A DNA stretch of 64,000 bases from Purpureocillium takamizusanense (Eukaryota > Ascomycota > Sordariomycetes > Hypocreales > Ophiocordycipitaceae), in the NCBI RefSeq assembly GCF_022605165.1, contig NC_063070.1, positions 2,852,001 to 2,916,000 of the forward strand, given 5' to 3'. The notes under the pieces were generated by a model. The model saw nothing but the letters and a program-made list of their open reading frames with translations, had not been told where the DNA came from and made no database searches. Numbering within the stretch: position 1 is the first letter of the stretch; every line of letters begins with the position of its first letter. Positions 48,723-59,672 of the stretch are shown here, in pieces. A program made the translations under genes and the position numbers.

Positions 48723-49385
48723 GCGCAAGCGACGTGTCGTCGTTTTATACCTACAAGTTTGAATACATATCCTTAGTCTCTGACCCTGCCTGGTTCTTGT
48801 ATTCATGAGTGAGTATGTGTGCTTTGGCGAGCACGGCGACGGAGGTCGTTGCCATGATCGTTATGTGAAATAAGGAGGTTGACCTGAGGGCGGTGATGAT
48901 CATGTTGTATAGAGCCGGATGAGGAGGATGGGGTGATGATGTGTGGGGAAGTGAGCGGTGGGTGAGGGTGAAGGAGGTGCGATGTGAGAAGAGGGGCACA
49001 GGCGCACAGCTGATGATGAAGAGAGAGCTTGATGGGCTATGAAGGGAGGAAGAAGAAGAGCTATATAGGTGGCCGAGCGAGAGAGAGACCAGTGAAAGAG
49101 CCAGCCAACTGTGAGGCTGACTAACCTATCTATAACACGATGCAATCGGTGAGGGGAAAGTGCGGAGCGAGCACTTTCCATTTTAACATCGACTCCGCCA
49201 CGGAATCTTGACACTTTTTCTTCTTCTTTTCTTTCCAAATTCACAAACAGACTCCCTCCCTCATCGAGAGCCTCGTCTATCTATTCTATCTGTTTCTCGG
49301 CGCACCCGGCCATTCACTTGCGTCCCCACAATCACCAGCGCCGCCGCCACCAGGGCCGAAAAGCCAGAGCCCGCCCAGGCTCAAA
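48723..49385. other. Convergent intergenic
   Basis: 663 bases between the GH92 stop and the FAD-oxidase stop; GA-rich stretches, no gene. Confidence 0.5.
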
Positions 49386-51389
49386 CTACGCGCCGAGCTT
49401 ATCAAACGCGCCAAAGCACGACGCCGCGGCGTCCTCGTCCGTCCAGCCGACACAGCGCCAGCAGCGGAGCAGGCCGCGGGGATCGTACCTGCGCTTGACG
49501 GCGAGCAGGCGGTCGTAGTGGCCGCCGAAGAAGACGCGGCGCCAGTCGGGGGTGAAGGGGTTGGCCTCGTTCTTGTAGGCGCCGCCGCCGGGGGTCACGG
49601 CCTCCATGCGCGCCGTCTGGGCCTGCATGCGGCGGACGGCGCGCAGGCGGTCGTCGAGGGTGCCGTTCCAGGCCCAGCGGTTGGGGTAGCCCCATTCCCA
49701 GAGCGACGAGTACCACGCCGGGTGCACCGATGTCGCCGTGGTGTCCGTCGTCGATGATGAAGATGGTGATGGTGGTGAGGAGGAGGAGGAAGACGACGAC
49801 GACGACGATGACGACGACGGACGCAGGGATAGGTACGGCGCGTCGACGGGCACGTACGGCGGGCCGACGGTGGCGATGAATTCGCGCATGTAGGCCTTGA
49901 ACTGCGCGCGCAGGCCCTCGTCGGTGTGCACCTTTACGGGCACGAGGCGCGTGTTGATGAGGCTCAGGTCGCCGACCGGGTACGACCCCTTGAGCACAAA
50001 GTCGTCGAAGATGGGGTACCAGCGCGGCGCGATGGACACGTTGACGCTGCTGCCGGGGTGCCGCTCGGCAAAGGCGATGAGCGGCGCCATGGAGCGCCTC
50101 GCCGCCTCCTCCGTCTGCAGCTTGGGGCTCATGTAGACGATGGAGTTGCCGTAGATGTGGCCGCCCCAGCCGTCCTCAGCCATGGCGACGGCCGAGTCGA
50201 AGAGCGTCTCCATGAAGCCGTACACGACGTCTACGGCGGCGTCGTCACCACCACCATCACCACTACGACGAGGAGGGACGGGCACGCTTATGTTGGCCAC
50301 GGCAATGGGCGCCGCCGGGTCGACCCTATGCGTCGCGTCCAGGACGACGCCAAAGGTGCCGCCGCCGCCGCCGCGCAGCGCCCAGAACAGGTCCGCGTTG
50401 CGGCACCGGTTGGCGACGCGGACGGCGCCGTCGGGCGTCACGACGGTGAACTGCAGCACGCGGTCGGCCCCGAGCCCGAGCGCGTTGCTGAGCACCGAGT
50501 GCCCGCCGTTCTGCACCCAGCCGCCGGCGAGGCCGACCGTCGCCGAGTAGCCGCACAGGATGACGACGCCCTCGGCGTCGGCGAAGGAGTAGGCCTCGCC
50601 GCAGGTGACGCCCGCGCCCGTGGTGATGGCGTCGACGGGGCGTGACGACGACGACGACGATGCCCCGGAGCCGCCGCTGCTGCTGCATCCGTCAGGGACA
50701 AAGGCGCGGTGCCGGGTCAGCGTCTTGAGGTTATGCGTCCAGAGCGATAGGGCCCCCTTGCCGCTGCTGTCGAGCTCAAACGAATGCCCGCTGTTCTTGA
50801 CGACGATCCTCAACCCGCCTCCATCAGCGACACTGCTGTTGCTCCCGCTGTTCCTGCTGCCCGCGTGGCGAAACGCCTCGACTACGTCCCTCGCCTCCCT
50901 CACCTCCAGGTAGTGCGCGGGGACGTTGCCCTGCCTGCAGTCGGCGCCGCCGCCCTCCAACGCGCGGCGACCAGAGGACCACGGGTCATCGGGGTCGAGC
51001 AGACAGCGGTCCCCCGACGGCGCCGGGTCGGACGCGCACACGGACGACTGGTCGTACATGTAGCCGCCGGGGAAGCGGCTGCGGTACGCGGCGGAGCGGT
51101 AGTTGGCCTGGCGCTCGGCGCAGGCGGCGGCGTCGCGGCGCGGGTTGGGGCGGCCCTCGTACATGGCGAAGCACGGCAGGGCAAAGGGCTCCGTGGCGCG
51201 CACCCGGCCGCCGACGCTGGCGTTGAGCGCCGCGAGGGCCGTCGCCGGACCAACAACATGAACGGAGCCGCCGCCGCCGTATCGGGTGCCGGACACGGCC
51301 GCCGGGAGCGTGGCCAGGCAGCCCAACAACAACTGCATGACGACCAACAAGAGCGGTGGTGGTGACAGCAGCAGCATCAGCAGCGTCAT
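49386..51389 (-). CDS. Secreted BBE-like FAD-linked oxidase
   Basis: 667 residues, intronless. Flavoprotein of the berberine-bridge/isoamyl-alcohol-oxidase type, often found in secondary-metabolite or detoxification pathways; substrate unknown. Hydrophobic signal segment MTLLMLLLSPPPLLLVVMQL at the start, so secreted. FAD_binding_4 signatures: VVKNSGHSFELD (the His is the usual flavin-attachment site), LSLWTHNLK, GAGVTCGEAYSFADAEG, YSATVGLAGGWVQNGGHSVLS, LGLGADRVLQFTVVTPDG. The C-terminal BBE motif is NEANPFTPDWRRVFFGGHYDRLLAVKRRYDP (in two pieces around 49480-49590). Two Ser-rich insertions, one of about 14 consecutive Ser near residues 525-540, come from trinucleotide repeats and lengthen it over usual members. 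The frame stays open upstream to 51839, but 51389 starts the signal peptide. Confidence 0.9.
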   Translation of the reverse strand: MTLLMLLLSPPPLLLVVMQLLLGCLATLPAAVSGTRYGGGGSVHVVGPATALAALNASVGGRVRATEPFALPCFAMYEGRPNPRRDAAACAERQANYRSAAYRSRFPGGYMYDQSSVCASDPAPSGDRCLLDPDDPWSSGRRALEGGGADCRQGNVPAHYLEVREARDVVEAFRHAGSRNSGSNSSVADGGGLRIVVKNSGHSFELDSSGKGALSLWTHNLKTLTRHRAFVPDGCSSSGGSGASSSSSSRPVDAITTGAGVTCGEAYSFADAEGVVILCGYSATVGLAGGWVQNGGHSVLSNALGLGADRVLQFTVVTPDGAVRVANRCRNADLFWALRGGGGGTFGVVLDATHRVDPAAPIAVANISVPVPPRRSGDGGGDDAAVDVVYGFMETLFDSAVAMAEDGWGGHIYGNSIVYMSPKLQTEEAARRSMAPLIAFAERHPGSSVNVSIAPRWYPIFDDFVLKGSYPVGDLSLINTRLVPVKVHTDEGLRAQFKAYMREFIATVGPPYVPVDAPYLSLRPSSSSSSSSSSSSSSPPSPSSSSTTDTTATSVHPAWYSSLWEWGYPNRWAWNGTLDDRLRAVRRMQAQTARMEAVTPGGGAYKNEANPFTPDWRRVFFGGHYDRLLAVKRRYDPRGLLRCWRCVGWTDEDAAASCFGAFDKLGA

Positions 51390-54218
51390 GCCGCTGGGAG
51401 GGGTGGTGACACTGGCGACTGCGACAGTGCTTGTTGGCGGCTGACGGTGAGAGACACAAAGACGACCTTGACTTTGACTGACTGGATCTACTTGTGCTGG
51501 TGCTAGTGCTGCTCTCTCCCCGTTCGGGCCTTGCGAGACAAGGGGAGGGGACACGGAACGGGACGTGACGTGGGGTCGAAGTCGGTAATGTATCATTCGA
51601 CAAGCGACATGTCGACCCGTCCTCGCATCATATGTACGTACACACATACGAATACATACATGCGTGTGCTTTGTAAGATTTTGTCTGTGTGACTGAGCCC
51701 ATCGTCCCACAAAGCTGCCGGCGGTGCCCTCAGCCTCTCTGTTCGAGTGAAGGTCTTCCCCTCCCCCTCCCCCTCCCCCTCCTCGTCCTGTTTCTTTCTT
51801 TAGAAAGAACAAATCCCCGTCTTGCGTGTCGTGTAACAAACGACTACGCCCGGTCCGCTGGCCTGACTGCTGCTGCTATTGTATACTGTATACCGTATAG
51901 TGTGGTGGTTGGAAGCAGAGAGTGGCGAGCGAGTTTGTTGTCGGGCACAGTGAGTGAGTGAGCCCTGCATGGCATGCCTGTCAACCTGTCCACGCTGCCT
52001 CGCTCCTACTCTGGGGCATTCATTAGTTACCTTGTCCCCGGCCGGCCTGCCGCCGATCGGGGCTCTCCGCGTCCTGCATGATGGCAAGGCATGGGCTTAC
52101 CGACCCCCCCACCCCTCCGTCTCGGCGCTTTCCAGTCCTGATCGCCAGTGCGGGCGGGCGATGGAGTTCGACGTTGCATCGTGGCGGGGTGAAAGGGCAG
52201 GGCAGTCATCATATTCGCCTCGATGTGGGTTTCTTGGGGGCCGAGAGACGGGGGGGGACAGACATGCTCTTTCTTCCGATAGCTAGCTTGGGGGAACTTT
52301 CGAGGCAGGATTGGATGGACCTACCGAGCGTCGGACTGCTGATCCGGAGGGAGGAGGGGCAGCAATAAGCGACCGGCCAGATGTACTGGTTTTCCTTTGG
52401 CTCTGCAAGTCCCTGCGACAGGAGAGTCGAGTCGACGCGGCGGTACCGGAGCCTCATCGAGGAGGCAGGCGATGGCGATGCAGCAAAACTACGTACGTGG
52501 CGCGCGGTGTGATGGTTGATGTCTTATCCCTCCCCCCACGGCCCGTCGTGGACCTCTCTCGCCCCTCCCCCCGCGGGCAGTTGTCGGCCGACAGAGACAC
52601 ATGGACTTCTAGAACGCTTCTTTTCTCCCCGCAGCGTAGCCGCCATGCCGCCGCCCCAGCGACGTGATAGATTAGGTAGGTAGGTGGGTGGTCGTCTTGT
52701 GTTGCCCTGTCCAGGTGCTGCTGCTGCTGCTCGCTTGCTTACCGCACTGGCCTGGACGGATGGATGGATGGGATGGGATGGGATGGTTGGGGTGGCACGA
52801 CAGGCTCAGGGGCAGGCATTCGGGCCTGAAGGCTGAGCCCGGCCTCCACCATACGTATATATATGCACATGATGACAAGGTATACTGTACTGTACGCCCG
52901 AGGCCCCGACAATGGCCGGGGGGAGCAATCCCGCATGTGGCACCACCACGGGTCCTTGTCTCGTACGAGCGCGATAGTACTACCTATGCTATCCTCGATA
53001 CATGACGGTTCGGGCCAGCCGACAAAGGTCCGTCCGTCCATGTCGTGAATGCCTGCTGTTCGTCCCGGCTCCAATATCCCTTTTGTACTGTAAATCACTG
53101 AAGCAGCAGCTTGCACGAGCCCCCTATACTACTCCTACCCCATCCGTACGTACTTTACAGCGGTGGGTATAATACCGTGTATACAATGTATGTGCTCAGC
53201 CATCAGCGAGCAGAAAATAAGGACCATTCCACCCCCGCGGCACAACGTCATTCGTGCTACCGTCACGGCCAAGCCCCAGCGTCCGGGCAGGCTACCTATG
53301 TTATGTACCAGTGCATATGACCTGAGTGAGACTCTCGCCGCCGCCGCCCCGAGAGCGTGCAGTCGGAGTTCATCTCGGGTGGCACAGTATGAGCGATAGA
53401 GTGGGAGAGAAGGCGCGGAGTGGTTGGGGGGGGGACAAGGCACAAGATCAGACGCAACAGGCGCAGACAAGGAGAGAATGCAGTCCCGAGTACGCCCAGT
53501 GAGAGAGAGAGAGAAGAGAGAGAGAGGTGGGGGAAAGTCTGTGAAACACACGCGCTCGCTGTTGTTGGTCCTGTCCAGGGAAGCGAGCAGGTGTGTATGT
53601 ATGTGTGTGCGTGTCTGCCGCGCGCATATGTAGGTAAGAGGATGGACAGGCAACACGGCAGCCCTTTTTCTTTGCCCCCCGTTGTATCACCGCATACACA
53701 GGCAGGCAGCACAGCAGCACAGATGAAGAAAGAAAGCCGTTCGCCGCCGTCTTCCTACCCTGCCTACCTCGCCTACCCTACCCTACCCTACCATACTCTA
53801 CCCTACCATACTCTACCCTTCCTTCCTCTTTCCCCCGTCTTGTGAATCCTGCTGCTGCTTGCTGGTCACTTTTTTTTTTCTTCCCTCCCCCCGTTCCTCA
53901 TGAAAGAGCCGCGTCGCGTCTACTCTGCCTTGCCTTGCTGTATAAGACGGCCTGCAGTCATGAAGAAGGACGCCGGGTGATGAGAGACGACGACGCTCTT
54001 TGTTTTCCCGAGGAACCCCTTCATACTCATCACTCTTTTTTATTATAATTACTTCCACTTTCTTCTCCACAGCAGCAGCAGCAGCAGCAGCAGCGCATTC
54101 CTTTATTAGTTCCGAGCAGCAGCAACCACCACGTAGCGGGCGGTCGGTCGATGGGGCTGCCGCCGCCGCTGCCATCAGCAGCAGCAGCAAAAGCAGCAAA
54201 AGCCAAGGCCGCAGCAAC
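51390..54218. other. Intergenic with pyrimidine and pentamer repeats
   Basis: 2.8 kb, no supported gene. Contains CCCCT repeats (about 51750-51782), ATGG/ATGGG repeats (52754-52785), CCCTA pentamers (about 53770-53815), GA tracts (53498-53525) and CAG repeats (54072-54094) in the leader of the gene at 54219. Confidence 0.5.
53770..53815 (+). repeat. CCCTA/CTCTACCATA minisatellite
   Basis: CCCTA repeated, then alternating ACCATACTCT units; not the fungal telomere repeat CCCTAA. Confidence 0.75.
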
Positions 54219-55889
54219 ATGGCCAGGGACTTCCCCGAGTCCGCCGAGGCGGCCGAGTGGCGGCAGCTGCTCGCGGGCGTGAGCATCGGGTTCGGGTCCT
54301 TCGCCACGATTGCGTTCCTGATGCGCGTCTTCGCCTCGCGGATGGTGTCGGCCAAGGTGCGCCTCGACGACGTGCTGATGGGCTGCGCGGTGCTGCTCAT
54401 GTGGGGGGACGTGGCGGCCGTGTTGTTGAGTCTGTTGTCCCTCTTTTTCTTTTGATCCTTCGTCTTTTCTTTATATATATACATGGTTTCACTTGAGCGG
54501 GTTCCTTGTCCTTGGGTGCTCCTCCTTCTCCTCCTCCTCTACGAAACAACATCGTGATGGATGGATGGATGGAGGGCTGGATGGATAAAGCTTAAGAGTT
54601 CAAAGTGAAAAAAAAGTGCCGTCGAGCTGACTGAGAGAGAAACATCGCAGAGGCCTTCAACGGCGTGGGCGTCGCCGCACAAGACTTGCCGCACTACCGG
54701 CAGATACGATTCAACATTGTACGTTCCAATATTCCGTATCCATATCATGCCCCTCGCGCCGAGCCTCGCCGTGAGTTCGTTCACTTACAAGTCATCAACT
54801 CCAGGGCTCGTGGCTCGTGACAAAGTTCTGGGCCACGTCGCAGGCATGCGTCAAGCTGTCCATCATCATCTTCATCCGGCGCGTGCTGGGCCTGACGCGG
54901 CCCGTCGTCCTCGCCCTCAAGGTCGTCTTCGCGAGCGTCGTCGTCTGGGGCATCTTCGCCGTCCTCTACACCACCTTCATGTGCCGCCCCGTCTCCTTCT
55001 ACTGGGACCGCACCATCCCCGGCGGCTCGTGCATCCCCAACGAGCAGTACGAGAGCCTCAACATCTTTAGCGCCATCGTCGCCGCCGTCGCCGACATCAC
55101 CATCCTCATCATCCCCACGCCTACCATATGGAGGCTCCGCATCCGCCGCAAGCAAAAGATTGCCGTCCAGGTGGTCTTGTGCGTGGGCCTCATGTACGTG
55201 CGCGAGACGACGGGCGGCCGACCCGCCATCATATATCCATCCCCTTCGGTCTAAGCTTACACGGACTCGCGCCTCCTCTAGTGTTTGTATATTCAGCGCT
55301 CTGCGTGTCGTCCAGTTCTTTACCTTTAATACGAACCATCTATCGAGCAAGTACTCCCCTCTTTACTCTGTATTTGCCCACCACCTCTCCGACTGGCAGC
55401 TGACGTTCTGTTCCCCCCTTCCCCTCATCAGCCTCGACCGCGGGCCAGAGCCTGTGGACCATCCTCGAGAACGAGCTCTCCATCCTCTGCGGCTGCATGC
55501 CCCAGATGGCGCCCCTTTTCCGCCGGGTGCTTCGCAGCGGGCCCGCCCCATCGGGCGCCTCGGCGGCCAGCGGCGCCGGCGCCGGCAACGGCTACTCGGC
55601 CGCGTACGACTCGTCGGCCACCACGCCGGGCGGCGCCGGTAAGAAGAGCGTCATCCAGACGACGGTCAAGGGGCTGCACCACGGCCGCGGCGAGGCGTCG
55701 CGCCCGAACCACCACCACCACCACAACCGCGCCATGGTCGACGACGACCTGGAGAGGGCGAGCGACTCGTCCGAGATGGAGCTCAACAGCATCGCCGTGC
55801 GCACGGCCATCGACCAGGAAGTGTCGGCTGGCGGGGGTCACGAGGAGTCCTTGTCCCATCATTCGGGGTCGACGGTGGCTCGCATGTAA
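54219..55889 (+). CDS. Pth11/rhodopsin-like integral membrane protein (SAT4 family)
   Basis: Fungal seven-helix-type membrane protein of the group containing Pth11-like receptors. Five exons proposed: 54219-54429, 54651-54718, 54805-55193, 55282-55346, 55432-55889; 1,191 nt, 396 residues. Helix 1 is near residues 17-36 (LAGVSIGFGSFATIAFLMR), with the family block SAKVRLDDVLMG after it. Exon 3 has WLVTKFWATSQACVKLSIIIF, MCRPVSFYWD and PTPTIWRLRIRRKQKIA. Exon 4 has IVCIFSALRVVQFF and exon 5 STAGQSLWTILENELSILCG. A hydrophilic, His-rich cytoplasmic tail follows. The exon 4 donor must be GA|GCAAGT (GC-AG) to keep frame, and the exon 1 donor is weak, so some borders may be wrong. Members often sit beside secondary-metabolism genes. 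Confidence 0.75.
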
Positions 55890-56344
55890 TCTTGTACTGG
55901 AAGGGTATTGCTCGAGGGACGGTGGGGTGAGAAAGCCTCGTTACGTGGGGGGGGGAACAGATACCGGACGGGCGTTGATTTATATGAGGGCACGACTTGC
56001 TCTGTTTATTACTACACAGTCGATTTTGTGTGCGTGTATGAAAGAGGCGCCAGAAGGGCGAGTGGAATATGAGCGGTTAGTGTTGTGGTATGGGGTGGAG
56101 CGCTGTAAGCATTTTCGTGGGACGTTGTAGAGAAGATTCGAACCAGAATTCATTTTCGTCTTGATACCCGTTACCCAGCTTTGCTGCATAGCTCTCCGGG
56201 ATCCCGTGTGCGTTGACCCCGCCGAAATTGAAGCTGTTGGCATTCGCTCTGTGAGGGAGAGCTTGCATCATCTTCCAGTTGCATCCAAGGGCTCACTCAC
56301 TCACTCATCAGGGGGACACCCCTCATATTCTTGGTGAAGGGAGC
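55890..56344. other. Convergent intergenic
   Basis: 455 bases between the stops of the Pth11-like gene and the enoyl reductase; nothing recognised. Confidence 0.5.
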
Positions 56345-57180
56345 TCAAGTGGTCCACCATTTCTCCTTGTACCAGTCGTGCAGAATCTGTGGCTTCTCCT
56401 GAAGCTTGTCGACCTCGACCCATTTGCTGCTGCTGCTGCTACTGCTGCTGGCCCCCTCGGGCCCCGTATAACGCACCAGATACCTCTTCTGCCCTGATGG
56501 CGTCGGCTCCTCGGCCAGTATCCGGTCCATGTTCTCGTGGAGGGAGGCCTGAACGCGGCAGACGAGCTTCTCGCCCGAGACCCTTTTCAGCCTGAGCTGC
56601 TCCAGGCCGTGGAGGACACCGTCAAGACCGCCGGGCAGCAGTCGCAGCGGATGCGGCTTTAGCTTCCCCCCGTCGAGGAGTTCTTGTGCGATGGCGAACC
56701 ATTCGATGACGAATGCTCGCTGCTCGTCGCTGGGAACTCGCGCAAACGATGGCTCTGGCCAGCCGAGCCTCTTCCCGAACACTGCCGGCCCAGGGACCCA
56801 GTCTGGCACGACGGCGGCGTTTGGCCGAGTATGGAGGAACTCGGGATACGGCTCGAGCGCGGTGTACTTGCCCCCTTGCCTGCCGATGCAGGCATAGCAA
56901 AACTGCATCGTCTCCGGCTCCGAGATGCAGTCGAGCGCGAAGCGCAGCGAGTTATGCGTATAATTGCGGATATCGTCAGTGCATAATGGCGCTCTGTAGT
57001 CGAAGACCGCATCAGCTCCGTAGGAGCGTACGAGGGCGAAGTTGTGAGGCGAGCAAGTCGCGATGACGCGCAGCCCCGAGCTTGCCAAGCAGCACGAATA
57101 GGGCCTGTGTTAGCATCTGAACGAGAAGATGGATAAGAGGAGCAACAACGAGATGATCGAGGTTCAAATAGATGGAGATG

Positions 57181-57211
<31 letters not shown>

Positions 57212-57804
57212 CAGCCAGAGCCAACTCACAGCTTGAGCAGCTGCATCGCCAGAGTGCCGTTCGCAGTGCTGCCACCATACACGAGCACGTCCACAGGCTT
57301 CTCCGCGGGGCGCTTCGGTGTGCCCGGTACGTCTAGGGACTGGAATAGGGCCATGCCAACGGCGCCCAAGCCACTGCCGAGAGACGCTCCGGCCTCAAAG
57401 GACATGTAGCCGGGGATCTTCATCGTGGTGATATCTGCGGCGACTGTATACTCGGCGAAGGCGCCCACCATCTCGGGGGATGACGGCGCGTGCATGCCCG
57501 GCACCGCGCCACAGACGCGATCTCCCACTCGGATGGGCGCGGCCGTGCGGACGTTGGAGCCGAGGGCGACGACTTCGCCCGCAAAGTCCATGCCTGCGAT
57601 GGCGCCGGGAGTGATGGTGGTGGTGGTGGCCACCAACTTGGCGTCCATGGAGCTGAGCGCCACGGCCACGTTTCTCACCAGGATCATGTCGTCGGCGAGC
57701 TGCTGCTGCGGCAGCGGCACGGGGGCGTCTCGCCGCAGCCCGATGTTGCCATCGTCAAGGCCGACGATGGCCGTCTGCTTCGCTGGTGGGTGTGCCGCTG
57801 ACAT
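56345..57804 (-). CDS. Trans-acting-type enoyl reductase (LovC/ToxD-like MDR) with C-terminal chromodomain-like segment
   Basis: Zinc-less MDR-family NADPH enoyl reductase of the kind that reduces polyketide intermediates in trans. Two exons: 57804-57230 and 57080-56345 (149-base intron with a (GA)n tract, phase 2); 436 residues. Features: IAGMDFAGEVVALG (69-82), RVGDRVCG, FEAGASLGSGLGAVGMALFQ (136-155), nucleotide loop VYGGSTANGT (175-184), and across the junction QLLKLSGLRVIATCSPHNF. The reductase part ends near SGEKLVCRV. It continues in the same open frame into residues ~374-432: MDRILAEEPTPSGQKRYLVRYTG, a Ser run of eight, then KWVEVDKLQEKPQIL and WYKEKW. This has the chromodomain order (YLVRW-like strand, WEP-like W, C-terminal helix). 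The fusion is seen directly; its role is unknown. Confidence 0.85.
57181..57206. repeat. (GA)n microsatellite inside enoyl-reductase intron
   Basis: About 13 GA units in the plus strand, within the single intron at 57081-57229. Confidence 0.85.
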
Positions 57805-58660
57805 TCGCTGACGATGGCTTCAAGTTGAGGTCGGCGGCGCTCAGTTGACTCATCCTCCTGCTCTCTCTCCCTCGACTGCTGCAAGTTGCCCGGCTGTGAA
57901 GATTCAGCAGCGTCAAATTGCACACGACCCAGTCCCCAAACGACCCGTCCGCAGTTGAACTTGTTGATGGAAAACCTTGCAGCCAGTTTCTCCCTCACCA
58001 GAGAAAAGGATGAAATAATGTTGCAAAGGGGCCTTTTTCCGGGTCACAAGGAGTTTTGACTTTTTCCATCTATTGCCGGGACCTATGCCCCCCTATATAT
58101 ATATGCACCGTTGGGTCAGTTTATAGGGGCTATATGACGCCTAGAAACCCGGCTACAGGAGATACATGACTCCGATATGCAGGCTGCAGCCACGGACCTT
58201 CTAACACACAAAGCAACTTCTGGCTTCAACTGAGCAAAGATGCAATCGGGCGACTTTCAACCCCGTGCGAAGAACGCGCCTGCCTGTCGTTGTCTTCCCA
58301 ACTGGCCTCAATGCCATTCGCCCCTGTTTCCGACACGGGTTGCCACTAAACCCTTGCAAAGATGCACCGAAATCGATTTGAACTTGGAATGATCCGGCTT
58401 CTGTTACGTCTTCTCATGTCCCCGTAGCCATGTGTGCTCACTTGCTTGATGGTCTCGCCCACTGAAGCTTGTAGCGACTCCCCGCGAAACTCGAGACACC
58501 GAAGCAGGATTCTCCCAACAGTCTAGTCGCCGTTGGTTAATTGGCCACAGAACCTCCGGCTTACATGGATCGTCGCTTCTTCTTCCCGGGGGGGCTATTC
58601 GACATCGTTTCGCTTTTCAGTCTCGTCGGAGCGCTGCCCGGGCTCGCATCGCACCGCAAG
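57805..58660. other. Intergenic; enoyl-reductase promoter
   Basis: 856 bases. TATATATAT near 58093-58102. No coding region recognised. Confidence 0.5.
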
Positions 58661-59672
58661 CTAACAGCAGTAGTTTTCATTGTCAGAGAGGCAGAGCTGG
58701 ATATTGAAAGTCTCACCACCCGGGGGGGACGGACGGGGGCCGGCGACAGACTCACATCGACATTTCTGGGCGCGAATTCGGCTTTGCAGTTGTTGCACTG
58801 TGCCCATGTAAGCGCACGACTCCTCACAACGTCTCCGGCGCAGCAGGGCTCGGTCTCGGGGGCGGCAAAGTCCACGTACAGAGTTGCTGCACTTGTTCCT
58901 CAATGTCTGCCACGCCTGTCGCTCAGGTGTGTTAGTACGAACAAGCCCCGTCGCCAACTGGTTTCTTGTGCTCAAGGAGCCCGCTAGAGGCTAGTTTTAC
59001 CTTTTGGTTTTTCTTGATCTATACGACGTTGGGTACTCGTTGGTTAGCACGGCAAATACAACTAGACGGGGATCTCCCTAGGGGTAAAAGGAGGGACTTC
59101 ACTCTTTCTTGTCGGTCCTGATTTGAGTGTGCCAGTTCAGTAACAAGGTCTGCCGTCGAGGTCTATTTGTGTATGGTTTGTTGCTTACTTGTTCGGTCTC
59201 GGGGGGCTTTCAGCACCGTGGGCAGCGTTTGTCAGCGGAGCACACAAGCGAAAACAGGTAGGAATATCGCGAGACGGCCACTGGCCTCACACTCACCTTG
59301 GTCTTGCCCATGTCAAGCTCCATGACGACCTCGAAGTAAAGCCCCCACCCTTCTTGACCAGTCTATCGCATTACCCAATGTCAGCACGCCGCCTGCGGGA
59401 GCGTTAGAATAGTCGGCCACTTGCCTTAGAGGCATCGACGGTGAAGACTTTGTCTCCGAATATACAATCGGTGAAGAGCTTGACCTCCTCTAGCGTTCTC
59501 TAAAGGCGATGTTAGTGCGTGCCCGCATTCGTTCCGGACGCGATGGCGGGGTATTCTCTACCGTTTGCAATGCTGGGTTGTACTCGTGACATCTCCTATT
59601 ACTAGAACTAGAGTTGATGACAGCCCAAGATAGCCCTGGCAGAAGGGTGAGGTAAATGACGGAGGTCTTCAT
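58661..59672 (-). CDS. Probable small secreted Cys-containing protein, many short exons, structure uncertain (possibly decaying)
   Basis: Exon 1 59672-59562 encodes a signal peptide (MKTSVIYLTLLPGLSWA) then NRRCHEYNPALQT. Exon 2 59499-59425 gives RTLEEVKLFTDCIFGDKVFTVDASK (75 nt) and ends AAG|GCAAGT. Exon 3 59362-59297 gives TGQEGWGLYFEVVMELDMGK and ends AAG|GTGAGT. These three join in phase 0 and read coherently. Further down, pieces such as VDFAAPETEPCCAGDV, CNNCKAEFAPRNVD (near 58750-58800) and a terminal FNIQLCLSDNENYCC followed by TAG at 58663-58661 look like the rest. No single splice path joins them beyond doubt; one route needs exons of 18, 36 and 42 nt and another needs a frameshift. 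A TATA-like element lies near 59801-59809. No family recognised. Confidence 0.4.

Noticed and set aside
53770..53815. Telomere-like CCCTA repeats
   Set aside because: Period is five, not CCCTAA, and units degenerate to ACCATACTCT; a local minisatellite.
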